Assembly (NCBI RefSeq): GCF_002266465.3
Contig: NZ_CP029427.2
Coordinates: forward strand, 682,001 to 746,000
Reading direction: 5' to 3'
Length of the DNA: 64,000 bases
DNA from: Bradyrhizobium symbiodeficiens
GTDB lineage: Bacteria > Pseudomonadota > Alphaproteobacteria > Rhizobiales > Xanthobacteraceae
The number at the start of each line of letters is the position of its first letter. Positions within the stretch are counted from its first letter, which is position 1. The translations under genes were made by a program, and so were the position numbers. Shown one piece after another: positions 1 through 8,098 of this stretch. The notes beneath the pieces were generated by a model, which worked only from the letters and a program-made list of their open reading frames with translations, made no database searches and was not told the origin of the DNA.

Positions 1-987
1 GCTTTCCGAACCGAAATCGTCGCGCCAGGCCAGCGCTCGCAACGAATAGCGGTGAAGGATGTGCTCGAGGGTGAAGCCGATCGCGCCGTGCACCTGATGG
101 GCGATGGCGCCGCCTTTTTCCGCCGCTTCCGCGCAACGAATTTTTGCCGAGGCCGCTTCGAGATAGACCTCGTCGTTGAACGATGTTGCATTGGCGATAG
201 CGTCGGCGGCTGAGGTCGCGGCCGCAAGGGCCGCGGCGGATTCGCCGGCGAGCCGCGCCAGATTGTGCTGCACCGCCTGAAACTTGGAGATCTTCTTCTC
301 GAAGGCGACGCGCTCGTTGGAATAGCGCACGGAGATGTCGAGCATGGACTCCAGCGCGCCCGCGATCTGCAGGCTGCGCGCAACGCCGCCCATCAGCATC
401 ATCGTGGTCTGGTCAAACGCCTTCGGCGCGGATTTGCGAGTGACGGGCTGGACCTTGTCGAGCGTCACTGTGTCGCTGTGGTCGTAGCCGACATTGAGCC
501 CGGACTCGATCCGGACCTTGCCGGCATCGACCAGGGCGATCGAGACGCCCTCCTTGCCGTGCGCCAGCACCGCAAAATGCTTCGCCGCCTTGGCATAGGG
601 TACGCCGCGGGCGCGGCCGGAGAGCGAACCGTCGGCATCGAGGGTGATGCGGTCCTTCGGCGACGCCGGCAGCACCGTCATTTCGCCCTCGGGCGATGCG
701 ATCTTCGCCTGCGCCAGCAGCCAGCCGGCCAGCATGGTCTCGGCGAGCGGAACCGCGACCGCGAAACGGCCGGCGGCGTTCAGCAGGGCAAAGCCGTCGG
801 CAAGGCTCGCGCCGGAGCCGCCGAGATCATCGGGTACCCAGGACAATGGCAGGCCGGCTTCGCTCAGCGCCCGCCACAGCGGCGCCTGCCAGGCATTCTT
901 CTTGTCGTTGTTGATGGTTTGCGGATCGGCGAGATCGGCGAAGATCTTCTCCGCGGTCTCGACGACGATATTGTCACTCTCCGCCAC
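1..987 (-). CDS. Acyl-CoA dehydrogenase, C-terminus cut by window edge
   Basis: FAD-dependent alpha,beta-dehydrogenation of an acyl-CoA thioester in the cytoplasm; the substrate cannot be told from sequence. 329 residues are visible and the frame is still open at base 1. The family is recognised from RVAFEKKISKFQAVQHNLA near residue 230 (helix where the family has R-x-x-F-x-x-x-I-x-x-F-Q) and from QVHGAIGFTLEHILHRY followed by WRDDFG near the visible end. The start is a GTG at 987 with GGGGAA about six bases upstream; no ATG fits the frame. It is shorter at the N-terminus than canonical dehydrogenases, like the small-subunit or IpdE/FadE-type partners often encoded beside a second dehydrogenase, which would lie outside the window. 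It is divergent from the SDR at 1246. Confidence 0.85.
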   Translation of the reverse strand, partial: MAESDNIVVETAEKIFADLADPQTINNDKKNAWQAPLWRALSEAGLPLSWVPDDLGGSGASLADGFALLNAAGRFAVAVPLAETMLAGWLLAQAKIASPEGEMTVLPASPKDRITLDADGSLSGRARGVPYAKAAKHFAVLAHGKEGVSIALVDAGKVRIESGLNVGYDHSDTVTLDKVQPVTRKSAPKAFDQTTMMLMGGVARSLQIAGALESMLDISVRYSNERVAFEKKISKFQAVQHNLARLAGESAAALAAATSAADAIANATSFNDEVYLEAASAKIRCAEAAEKGGAIAHQVHGAIGFTLEHILHRYSLRALAWRDDFGSES

Positions 988-1150
988 AGCGTTCCCCGTG
1001 TTTTGCCGTTGGCGCGTCCCGCTTGGTGAGCGAACCGCGCAGGTCTTCTTGCGCCCGATGATCCGAAAAAGCCATGGCCCTGACAAGCGTTGATCGCAGG
1101 TCAACCTGCGGCTCCGGCATGGGCTGGGATCAATAGGAGGCTAATTCCGC

Positions 1151-1194
1151 TTAGCGGAGTTTGCTCGATTTGCAGGGCGCGGCAAACTCGCTAA
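1151..1194. promoter_or_regulatory. Inverted repeat in SDR upstream region
   Basis: Arms TTAGCGGAGTTTGC (1151-1164) and GCAAACTCGCTAA (1182-1194) are reverse complements except for one bulged G, with a 17-base spacer. It ends about 50 bases before the SDR start, so it could be an operator or a leader hairpin. Nothing in the sequence names the regulator. Confidence 0.45.
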
Positions 1195-1245
1195 ACAAGG
1201 CCAGCAACCTAAGGCTTGCATCAGAACCAGGGGAAGGAAATCCGG

Positions 1246-2031
1246 ATGGCCAAAGATAGTCTGTGCGCAATCGTGACGGGGTCTGCATCCGGCCTTGGCG
1301 CGGCAACCGCGGAAATTCTCGCGCGCAGCGGGGCGCGGCTCGTCATCAACTATTCGTCGAGCCAGAAGGAGGCTGAGGCGACCGCGGAGGTTTGCCGCAA
1401 GGCGGGCTCTCCGGAAGTTCTGGTCGCGCAGGGCGACGTTTCGAAGGATGACGATTGCCGCAAGATCGTTGCGGCAGCCAGCGGCTGGGGCCGGCTTGAC
1501 ATCCTCGTCAACAATGCCGGCACCACCAAGCATGTTGCTCACGCCGACCTCGACGGGTTGTCGGCGGAAGACTTCCAGCGCCTATATGGAGTCAACACCA
1601 TCGGCCCGTTCCAGATGGTGCGCGCCGCGCGCAGCCTGCTCGAGGCCGGTGCGAAGGCTGCGGGGCGCCCCTCCGCGGTGGTCAACGTGTCCTCGGTCGC
1701 CGGCATCAGCGGTGTCGGTTCGTCGATCGCCTACGCCGCGAGCAAGGGCGCGCTCAACACCATGACGCTGTCGCTGTCGCGTGCGCTGGCGCCGCTGATC
1801 CGCGTCAACACGGTATGCCCCGGCTATATCGACACGCCCTGGTTCACCAAGGGTCGCGGCGAGGCCGGCGCCAAGCAGGTGCGCGACAGCGTGGTGGCGA
1901 AGGTGCCGCTCAAGGTCGCCTCGACCGCCGAGGACATCGCGCAGCTGGTCTGCTTCCTGGCGATGCCGGCCTCCAGCAACATGACCGGCGAAGTCGTGCG
2001 CATGGATGCGGGGATGCATTTGATTACGTGA
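1246..2031 (+). CDS. Short-chain dehydrogenase/reductase (SDR)
   Basis: Classical 261-residue SDR, an NAD(P)-dependent alcohol/ketone oxidoreductase of the FabG-like type. Visible motifs are the cofactor-binding TGSASGLG (about residues 10-17), NNAG (about 89-92), the NVSSVAG strand with the catalytic Ser, and YAASK with catalytic Tyr and Lys. The C-terminal 'GEVVRMDAGMHL' is the usual SDR ending. ATG 1246 is chosen because AGGGGAAGGA precedes it by about six bases; a TTG ten codons upstream in frame has no such site. Substrate unknown. The neighbouring divergent acyl-CoA dehydrogenase suggests acyl-CoA or lipid metabolism, but that is only context. Confidence 0.88.
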   Translation: MAKDSLCAIVTGSASGLGAATAEILARSGARLVINYSSSQKEAEATAEVCRKAGSPEVLVAQGDVSKDDDCRKIVAAASGWGRLDILVNNAGTTKHVAHADLDGLSAEDFQRLYGVNTIGPFQMVRAARSLLEAGAKAAGRPSAVVNVSSVAGISGVGSSIAYAASKGALNTMTLSLSRALAPLIRVNTVCPGYIDTPWFTKGRGEAGAKQVRDSVVAKVPLKVASTAEDIAQLVCFLAMPASSNMTGEVVRMDAGMHLIT

Positions 2032-2053
2032 GGGGGCTCGACAAGCTCTCTCC

Positions 2054-2178
2054 GCGTCATGGCCGGGCATAGCCGTCCGAAGGACGGCGTCGCTTCCGCT
2101 CCGCCTATGCCCCGGCCATCCACACGTCACCGCGCAGTTCGAAAGACGTGGATGCCCGGGTCAAGCCCGGGCATGACG
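2054..2178. repeat. Palindromic intergenic repeat between convergent genes
   Basis: CATGGCCGGGCATAG (from 2058) is mirrored by CTATGCCCCGGCCAT near 2105-2119, and ATGCCCGGG (2152-2160) pairs with CCCGGGCAT (2166-2174) around a 5-base loop. It has the look of a REP/RPE-type element frequent in Bradyrhizobium genomes. It fills the gap between the SDR and the GlsB-like gene and may end transcription from both sides. Confidence 0.7.
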
Positions 2179-2216
2179 ATGAGAAGGCGGTGTGCCGCTC
2201 TCGTTGATTTGACGCG

Positions 2217-2489
2217 CTAACCCTTGATCACGCCCCTCGCCACCAGCCTGTTCCAGATGAACAGCACCACCACCGCGCCAATGGTGGCCATGATGAATCC
2301 CGCCCCCTGGTCGGGGCTGTAATGGCCGATCGCCTGGCCGATGAAGGTCGCCAGAAACGCGCCGGCGATGCCGAGGATGGTGGTGAGGATGAAGCCGCTC
2401 GGGCTGTTCGGTCCCGGCGCCAGCCAGCGCGCGATAAGGCCGGCGACGAAGCCGACCACGATGATCCACAACAGGCCGCCCATGCTCAT
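2217..2489 (-). CDS. GlsB/YeaQ/YmgE family small membrane protein
   Basis: 90-residue protein with three hydrophobic segments (about residues 5-22, 31-52 and 62-80) and the family's Gly-rich pattern, including GFVAGLIARWLAPG and GFILTTILGIAGAFLATFIG. The family is annotated as transglycosylase-associated but the members are small inner-membrane proteins often linked to stress; the biochemical role is unproven. The start at 2489 has GGGGAG about eight bases upstream; a second ATG two codons later is also possible. Confidence 0.88.
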   Translation of the reverse strand: MSMGGLLWIIVVGFVAGLIARWLAPGPNSPSGFILTTILGIAGAFLATFIGQAIGHYSPDQGAGFIMATIGAVVVLFIWNRLVARGVIKG

Positions 2490-2531
2490 GAGAGTGCTCC
2501 CCTTCCCGAGAACGCGTAGATCAAGGTTCGA

Positions 2532-3107
2532 TTAAATTCTGCCCGATAGCTCGTTCTCGGTCGGCAGCCGCCCGTCCGGCGTCAGGTGATCAACCACCTG
2601 CGGCAGATATTGGCTGAGGCCGGACAGCAGTTCGTCGCGCGACAGGCCGCTCTGGGCGGACAGGCTCTCGATCTGGTCGGCGCCGAGCGCCTTGGCGAGA
2701 TCGTCGGGCGCGATCGCCTTGTTCTCGCCCTTGCCGACCCAGGAATTCGCCGCTTCGCCGTGGCCACCCTGTTGGAGCTGGTTGAGCAGATCGCCGAGGC
2801 CCCCGCTAAGCACGGAGCCGGCCGCGCCGCCTGCGAGCAAGCCGCCGAGGCCGCCCTTGAGCAGGTCGCTAAGACCGCCACTCCCGCCTGTATTCACAGG
2901 CGTTGGAGGCGGCAGCGGAGCGCGCTGCTGCGGGGCAGGTGCCGCGTTAGGCTGGCCGGCCGTCAAATGCTTGAAGGCCTTCCACCCGAGCAGGGCAATG
3001 AGCGCCATGGTCATCGGCGACATGCCACCGGAGGATTTCTCGGAGCTCGGCGCGCTCGGGCCGCGCGGGCCGTTCTGCATGCCGTTGAGGACGTCGAGTA
3101 GACCCAT
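2532..3107 (-). CDS. YidB-like (DUF937) family protein
   Basis: 191 residues. The N-terminus MGLLDVLNGM, a central Gly/Ser-rich stretch with GGLSDLLKGGLGGLLAGGAAG, and a C-terminal region with SWVGKGENKAI, a DLAKALG motif, SGLSRDELLSGLSQYLPQVVD and LTPDGRLPTENEL fit the YidB/DUF937 family. Function is not established; members are small, probably soluble or peripherally associated proteins. The start at 3107 is chosen for AAGGAG eight bases upstream; a longer in-frame opening to 3173 has no such site. The 166 bases to the divergent reductase at 3274 hold nothing I recognise. Confidence 0.82.
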   Translation of the reverse strand: MGLLDVLNGMQNGPRGPSAPSSEKSSGGMSPMTMALIALLGWKAFKHLTAGQPNAAPAPQQRAPLPPPTPVNTGGSGGLSDLLKGGLGGLLAGGAAGSVLSGGLGDLLNQLQQGGHGEAANSWVGKGENKAIAPDDLAKALGADQIESLSAQSGLSRDELLSGLSQYLPQVVDHLTPDGRLPTENELSGRI

Positions 3108-3273
3108 GGTGCTCTCCTTTGGCGTCTCGTTCGGCGAGCGCTCGCCGCTGACTTGCCCCAAGGCCGAAAACATATGGGGCTCTCATGACCGTTACAAGTC
3201 GGATGCGACGCGATTGGTTGCCGGCCTTGCCTCTGCTATCGAAGGCGGATCGTTCAGGGAGCAAGGCGAGGTG

Positions 3274-4278
3274 ATGACGGATCGACCGATCGTGGTGGCC
3301 GGCGCGGGCGCCATCGGCTGTTTCGTCGGAGGCCAACTGGCCGCCTCGGGCCGCCGTGTCGCGCTGCTGGTGCGGCCGCGGGTGAAGACCGAGATCGAGC
3401 GGTTCGGCCTGCGGCTCACCGGCTTCGACGGTTCCGAGAAGAAGCTGGGTGCGGGCCAGCTCGCGCTGTCGGAGGATCCCGCGATCTTCCACAGCGCCGG
3501 CATCGTGCTGGTCACGGTGAAGAGCGCCGACACCGCCGATGTCGCGGATCAGATCGCGCAGCACGCGCCTGAGGATGCCGTCATCGTCTCGCTCCAGAAC
3601 GGCATCGGCAATGTCGCGGTGCTGCGCGAGCGCCTCGGCAGCCGCCGCGTGCTCGCCGGCATGGTGCCGTTCAACGTGATCGCGATGGGCGAGGGCCGTT
3701 TCCACCGCTCGACCTCCGGCGACATCCATGTCGGAGAGGATGCGGGGAACACGGCCGCGGCGCTCTCGGCGGCCGGTCTCACGGTGCGCGCGAGCAGTGA
3801 CATCACCGGCGTGCAATGGGGCAAGCTGATCATCAATCTCAACAACGCGCTCAGCGCATTGTCCGACTTGCCGCTTGCCGCGCAACTGGCAAACCGCGAC
3901 TGGCGCAGGCTGTTCGCCGATCAGATGGCCGAGGGGCTGGCCGCGCTGAAGGCCGCCGGCATCGCGCCGGTCTCGGCGACGCCGATTCCGATGAACTGGA
4001 CGCCGACGCTGCTGCGGCTGCCCGACGTGATCTTCAACGCGATCCTGGGGCGGACCATGAAGATCGATCCCGAGGCGCGCTCCTCGATGGGGCAGGATTT
4101 GAAACAGGGCCGCAGGACCGAGATCGACTATCTGCAGGGAGCGGTCATCGCGCTCGCCGAAAAAAACCATGTCGACGTGCCGCTGATGCGCCGCATTGTT
4201 GCGCTGATCAGGGAAGCTGAAGCCGCCGGCAACGGTCCGCCGCGGCTGACGCCGCAGCAGATCCGCGGCATGGCCTAG
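3274..4278 (+). CDS. Ketopantoate reductase (ApbA/PanE) family protein
   Basis: 334-residue NAD(P)H-dependent 2-dehydropantoate 2-reductase family enzyme. Rossmann motif GAGAIGCFVGGQLAASGRRV at about residues 9-28, then VTVKSADT with the cofactor-side Lys, VSLQNGIGN, and in the helical C-domain WGKLIINLNNALSAL with the conserved catalytic-type Lys and Asn. The start is ATG 3274; GTG 3271 directly before it is an alternative. A second family member at 23768 is clearly a different paralogue, so neither can be assigned to pantothenate synthesis from sequence. Many family members act on other 2-oxo acids. Confidence 0.83.
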   Translation: MTDRPIVVAGAGAIGCFVGGQLAASGRRVALLVRPRVKTEIERFGLRLTGFDGSEKKLGAGQLALSEDPAIFHSAGIVLVTVKSADTADVADQIAQHAPEDAVIVSLQNGIGNVAVLRERLGSRRVLAGMVPFNVIAMGEGRFHRSTSGDIHVGEDAGNTAAALSAAGLTVRASSDITGVQWGKLIINLNNALSALSDLPLAAQLANRDWRRLFADQMAEGLAALKAAGIAPVSATPIPMNWTPTLLRLPDVIFNAILGRTMKIDPEARSSMGQDLKQGRRTEIDYLQGAVIALAEKNHVDVPLMRRIVALIREAEAAGNGPPRLTPQQIRGMA

Positions 4279-4295
4279 GGACGATGGAGCATGCC

Positions 4296-4511
4296 ATGAG
4301 GTATTGTCTAGGGATTGGGCTCGCGCTCGCCGCGCTCTGCGGCGTCTCGACGCTGGCCTATGCGAGGCCGCCGACGGTGATGAACTCGCCCGGGTACGAT
4401 AGGCGATTGCAGGAGAGCCGGTCGCAGTTGGGGAGTTCGCCGACTGTCGCCGAGCCAGTGACGGCGCCGGTGGTCAAGCCGAAGCGCAGCAAGAAGAAGC
4501 AAGGCAATTGA
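4296..4511 (+). CDS. Small secreted hypothetical protein
   Basis: 71 residues with a clear signal peptide (MRYCLGIGLALAALCG, cleavage probably after LAYA) and a short basic mature part ending in KPKRSKKKQGN. GGAG lies six bases before ATG 4296, which favours it over the in-frame ATG at 4284. It follows the reductase by 17 bases, so it could be cotranscribed. I recognise no family. Confidence 0.6.
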   Translation: MRYCLGIGLALAALCGVSTLAYARPPTVMNSPGYDRRLQESRSQLGSSPTVAEPVTAPVVKPKRSKKKQGN

Positions 4512-4614
4512 GTTAGCGAAAGCGTGCCCACCATCTTTCTCTGTCTTGCCAGCGTCGTGGGCACGGTGCGCGAAGCGCGCGCCTTTGCTCACCCTACAAG
4601 CGAGTGCTAGAAAT
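4512..4614. repeat. Palindromic intergenic repeat between convergent genes
   Basis: GTGCCCAC (4524-4531) pairs with GTGGGCAC (4557-4564), followed by GCGCGAAGCGCGC and a GCTCACCCTAC end. The GTTAGCG...CCCACC wording is shared with the repeat at 31134-31228, so these look like members of one family. It separates two genes that end towards each other. Confidence 0.6.
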
Positions 4615-5235
4615 TCAGCCCTTCTTCGCCGGCTTGCTCGGGGGCGGATTGAACAGCTTCTTCAGATCGTTCAGGCTTTCCGACAGGCGCGGCCATTCGC
4701 AGGAGAACGAGCTCTTGGCGCAGGGCGCGCCTTTTCGTTGGCCGACGGTCTGCTGGACTTTCGGCCGCTCGACCGGGACAGGCACGCGCGCGACCTCGGT
4801 TCGTAGCGCGACCTGCTGGAGCTGCCGCGCCTGCAGTTCCTGCTGCTCGCGCTGCTGACGGGCGGCAGCCTCGGCCGCTTCGTTGTTGCGGCGCTCTTTG
4901 GCGAGATAGGCGGTATAGGCTGTGTCGATCTTTTTCTGCTCCTCCGGCGTCGGATTGGGGCCGGCGATGTCGAAGGTGCGATCCTGCAGGAAATCGTAGT
5001 AGGAGTAGCCGCCCCCCGGCTTGCGGCGACCGGCGAACTTGGCGTTGCAATCGGCGAGCGCGGATGTCTTCTCGGCCTTGGTCGCGGCCTTCTCGGCGGC
5101 GTCGGCGCATTCCTCGAAGTCGACCGGCGCGCGTTTCCACCATTGCGCCTGGGCATGCGGCATCGCCAGCAGGAGTAATCCTGCTGCGGTGACGGGAAGC
5201 AGCGCCGCACGAGGCCATGCAATTACGGGAGACAT
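4615..5235 (-). CDS. Secreted hypothetical protein with coiled coil
   Basis: 206 residues: signal peptide (AALLPVTAAGLLLLAMPHAQA, cleavage near residue 30), a Cys-containing region with FEECADAAEKAA and ALADCNAKFAGRRKPGGGY, then a long Glu/Gln/Arg-rich helix (about residues 100-150, EAAARQQREQQELQAR) likely to form a coiled coil, and a basic C-terminus. Probably periplasmic. No enzyme motif is visible and I do not know the family. The site before ATG 5235 is weak, so the start is less certain. Confidence 0.7.
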   Translation of the reverse strand: MSPVIAWPRAALLPVTAAGLLLLAMPHAQAQWWKRAPVDFEECADAAEKAATKAEKTSALADCNAKFAGRRKPGGGYSYYDFLQDRTFDIAGPNPTPEEQKKIDTAYTAYLAKERRNNEAAEAAARQQREQQELQARQLQQVALRTEVARVPVPVERPKVQQTVGQRKGAPCAKSSFSCEWPRLSESLNDLKKLFNPPPSKPAKKG

Positions 5236-5467
5236 TCTACGAGAGCATTCCTTGCAAAACTCAACCCAAACTGAGTCGAGTCGGATTTTTGCCCCTTTAT
5301 CGCCGGCTTGTCACCCATGGAACTTGGGAATTTCATGGCTGCAATGCTGACATTTTGCGCTTGACGTGGCGCAGGAGTCACAGCGTCGCTCCGGCTGGAT
5401 GCTACACTTCGCCTTGCGAGCGCCTCACTCCCGAGGCGACGCCAAGAAGACGAAATGGAAACGCCTG

Positions 5468-6985
5468 ATGTTGCTGCCCCTGTCCGACGTGCCGCGCTGG
5501 TACGCTGAACGCAAACCGCAAGGCACGATCGCAATCCGCCATGGGCAGGACACGCTGACATGGGACCAGCTCGAGCGCGGTGCCAACCGGCGGGCGCGGG
5601 CGTTCGCGGCCAAGGGCGTCAGGCCCGGCGATTTCGTTGCGATCGGACTGCCCAACGGCAATGCGTTCTTCGAGACATCCTTTGCAGTGTGGAAGTGTGG
5701 GGCGACGCCGACCTCGCTGTCATGGCGGCTGCCGCGCGGCGAGGCCGCTGCCGTGCTCGACATTCTCAAGCCCGCGCTGGTGGTCGGCGGCGAGGCCGAT
5801 TGGAACGCGCCGAATCGTCTGCCGGCGGATTTCGTACCGGAAGGATTTTCGGATGAGGCGCTCGCTCCGCCGGTGGCGCGCTACTGGAAGGCCATGACCT
5901 CCGGCGGCTCGACCGGCCGGCCGAAAGTGATCCTCGATCATCAGCCGGCCGTGACCGACACGGTCGCCGCGCCGCCGCTGAATATTCCCTTCGGGGTTTC
6001 GCTGCTCAACCCGGGGCCGCTCTATCACAATGCGCCGTTCATCGTGTCGCATTACGCGCTGTTCACCGGCGGCAAGCTCACCGGTCTTACCAAGTTCGAT
6101 GCCGAGGAGACGTTGCGGCAGATCGAACGCGAGCACGTGCAATGGATCAATTTCGTGCCGACCATGATGCACCGGATCTGGGCGCTGCCGGAGCAGGTGC
6201 GCAACGCCTATGATCTGTCGAGCCTGCAGACCGTGTTTCACATGGCGGCGCCCATGCCGCCCTGGCTGAAGGAGAACTGGATCGCCTGGCTCGGCCCGGA
6301 GCGGATCTGGGAGCTCTATGGCGGCACCGAGCGGCAGGGCGCCTGCATCATCTCGGGCACGGACTGGCTGACGCACAAGGGCTCGGTCGGCAAGATCGGC
6401 GACATGGCGAAGCTGCGCATCATCGGCGAGGATGGCAGCGACGTCGCGCCCGGCGAGACCGGCGAGATCTATTTCCTCAACAATGACGGCAGGGACGCCA
6501 CCTATCACTATCTCGGCGCCGAGCCGAAGCGGCGCAGCGACGGCTGGGAATCGCTCGGCGATATCGGCCAGCTGGATGCCGAAGGCTATCTCTATCTCGG
6601 CGATCGCCTCGCCGACATGGTGCTGCGCGGCGGCGCCAACATCTATCCGGCCGAGGTCGAGGCTGCGGTCTCCGAGTGCCCGGGCGTGCGCTCCTGCGTG
6701 GTGGTGGGATTGCCCGATCCGGAGCTCGGCCAGCGCGTGCACGCCATCATCGAGCCGGAGCCGGACAGCGATGGCCAGGCGATCGCCGACGGCATGGCGG
6801 AGTTCCTGAAGGACAGGCTCAGCCGCTACAAGCACCCTGAAAGCTTCGAGTTCGTCGGCGCGCCGCCGCGCGATGATTCCGGAAAAGTCCGCCGCACCCT
6901 GTTGCGCGACGAGCGCGCAGCGTGGATGAAGGAGGGGCGCGCCTTCCGGATATGGCCGGCGAAGGCACGGGCGCACGCTGAATAA
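5468..6985 (+). CDS. AMP-dependent acyl-CoA synthetase/ligase
   Basis: 505-residue ANL-family adenylating enzyme that makes acyl-AMP and then acyl-CoA from a carboxylic acid. P-loop MTSGGSTGRPKVIL at about residues 142-155, YGGTERQG (A5-type motif), a GDIGQLDAEGYLYLGDRLAD hinge region, GGANIYPAEVE, and the C-terminal DDSGKVRRTLL with the catalytic-type Lys. The short N-domain and wording resemble the BaiB-like branch. ATG 5468 is the first in-frame ATG with a plausible GGAAA site nine bases upstream. The RraA-like gene starts 25 bases downstream, so ligase, RraA-like protein, cupin and TctC may form one unit. Substrate unknown. Confidence 0.88.
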   Translation: MLLPLSDVPRWYAERKPQGTIAIRHGQDTLTWDQLERGANRRARAFAAKGVRPGDFVAIGLPNGNAFFETSFAVWKCGATPTSLSWRLPRGEAAAVLDILKPALVVGGEADWNAPNRLPADFVPEGFSDEALAPPVARYWKAMTSGGSTGRPKVILDHQPAVTDTVAAPPLNIPFGVSLLNPGPLYHNAPFIVSHYALFTGGKLTGLTKFDAEETLRQIEREHVQWINFVPTMMHRIWALPEQVRNAYDLSSLQTVFHMAAPMPPWLKENWIAWLGPERIWELYGGTERQGACIISGTDWLTHKGSVGKIGDMAKLRIIGEDGSDVAPGETGEIYFLNNDGRDATYHYLGAEPKRRSDGWESLGDIGQLDAEGYLYLGDRLADMVLRGGANIYPAEVEAAVSECPGVRSCVVVGLPDPELGQRVHAIIEPEPDSDGQAIADGMAEFLKDRLSRYKHPESFEFVGAPPRDDSGKVRRTLLRDERAAWMKEGRAFRIWPAKARAHAE

Positions 6986-7010
6986 GAGAAACACGGAAGG
7001 GTTCTGGGAC

Positions 7011-7649
7011 ATGACGATCACCATTGCAGCGAACAGCGTGCCGAAGCCGCCGGCCGGGATCATCGAGGGCTTTCGCGGTGCGCCAACCTCGGTCATTTCA
7101 GACAATCTCGCCCGCCTCCCCGGCGCGGTCGGGCTGAAGCCTTATCACCGCGGGGCCAAGCTGGTGGGCACGGCCTTCACGGTGCGCACCCGCCCAGGCG
7201 ACAATCTCGCCATCCACCGGGCGCTCGAACTGGTCGGCCCCGGCGACGTCATCGTAGTCGACGGCGGCGGCGACGAAACGCGCGCGCTGGTCGGCGAGAT
7301 CATGAAGAACATCGCGCAATGGCGCAAAGCCGAAGGCTACGTCATCGACGGCGCGATCCGCGATGTCGCGGCGTTCGCGGCCGACGATTTTCCCTGCTAC
7401 GCCCGTGCCGTGATCCACCGCGGTCCCTACAAGAACGGTCCCGGCGAGATCAACGTGCCCGTCACGATCGGCGGCAGCGTGATCTCGCCCGGCGACATCG
7501 TCGTCGGCGACGAGGATGGCGTGGTGTCGTTTCCCGCCGCGGGCGCGGCGGCGCTGCTGGAGGCAGTCCGCGCCCAGGTCGCGCGCGAGGAGGAGACGCT
7601 GAAGGCGATCCGCGAGGGCCGCTATCAGGGCTCGTATGGAAAATCCTGA
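7011..7649 (+). CDS. RraA family / HMG aldolase-like protein
   Basis: 212 residues of the RraA fold. Catalytic branches of this family (4-hydroxy-4-methyl-2-oxoglutarate/4-carboxy-4-hydroxy-2-oxoadipate aldolase, oxaloacetate decarboxylase) share G-x-x-x...R-D; here GEIMKNIAQWRKAEGYVIDGAIRD (about residues 101-124) keeps the Gly and the terminal Arg-Asp pair that binds substrate and metal. This favours a divalent-metal lyase over an RNase E inhibitor role, because the protein is in a catabolic context with a ligase, a cupin and a carboxylate-binding protein. GGAAGG lies about 11 bases before ATG 7011. Confidence 0.82.
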   Translation: MTITIAANSVPKPPAGIIEGFRGAPTSVISDNLARLPGAVGLKPYHRGAKLVGTAFTVRTRPGDNLAIHRALELVGPGDVIVVDGGGDETRALVGEIMKNIAQWRKAEGYVIDGAIRDVAAFAADDFPCYARAVIHRGPYKNGPGEINVPVTIGGSVISPGDIVVGDEDGVVSFPAAGAAALLEAVRAQVAREEETLKAIREGRYQGSYGKS

Positions 7650-7676
7650 TCAGGCGAGAACGAAGGGGAGGTTGGC

Positions 7677-8048
7677 GTGAGTCAGAAGGAAGAATTCCAC
7701 AATATCGACGATCCCAGCGACGGGCTGTTCCGCGAGCTCACGGCGGGGGTGACCACGCGCATCTTCTCCGGCGAGCAGGCGATGCTGTCGGTGGTGACGC
7801 TGGCCCCGCATGCGCAAGGCACGCTGCACCATCATCCCGAGGAGCAATGGGGCGTGCTGCTCGATGGCTCCGCGATCCGCGTCCAGGGCGACGAGGAGAT
7901 TGCGGTGAAGAAGGGCGATTTCTGGCGCACCCCGGGCAATGTGCCGCACACCATGCGCGCCGGACCCGAAGGTGCCCGGGTGCTGGACATCTTCAGTCCG
8001 CCTCGGCCAGAATACAAGAAAGCAGGATCGGGCTTCGGCACGACCTAG
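7677..8048 (+). CDS. Cupin domain protein
   Basis: 123-residue single-domain cupin. The first cupin motif is HHHPEEQWGVLLDGS with His/His/Glu metal ligands and the second is GNVPHTMRAGPEGARVLDIF with the final His. The start is GTG 7677 preceded by GGGGAGG; no ATG fits. It begins 28 bases after the RraA-like gene and 51 bases before the TctC-type gene, so it is probably in the same transcript. Small cupins like this can be isomerases, decarboxylases or sensors; the reaction is unknown. Confidence 0.83.
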   Translation: MSQKEEFHNIDDPSDGLFRELTAGVTTRIFSGEQAMLSVVTLAPHAQGTLHHHPEEQWGVLLDGSAIRVQGDEEIAVKKGDFWRTPGNVPHTMRAGPEGARVLDIFSPPRPEYKKAGSGFGTT

Positions 8049-8098
8049 CAAGCGCCAAAGGGCACAAAGCCGAGCGCAAGATAAAACGGGAGGGGACC

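Noticed and set aside
2692-4278. A 528-codon open frame that would extend the reductase far upstream
   Set aside because: The first 190 codons lie antisense to the YidB-like gene and match no family; the conserved reductase sequence and a ribosome site begin at 3274.
7011-7649. RNase E inhibitor RraA
   Set aside because: The sequence keeps the Arg-Asp pair of the catalytic aldolase/decarboxylase branch and the context is catabolic, so a regulator-of-RNase role is less likely.
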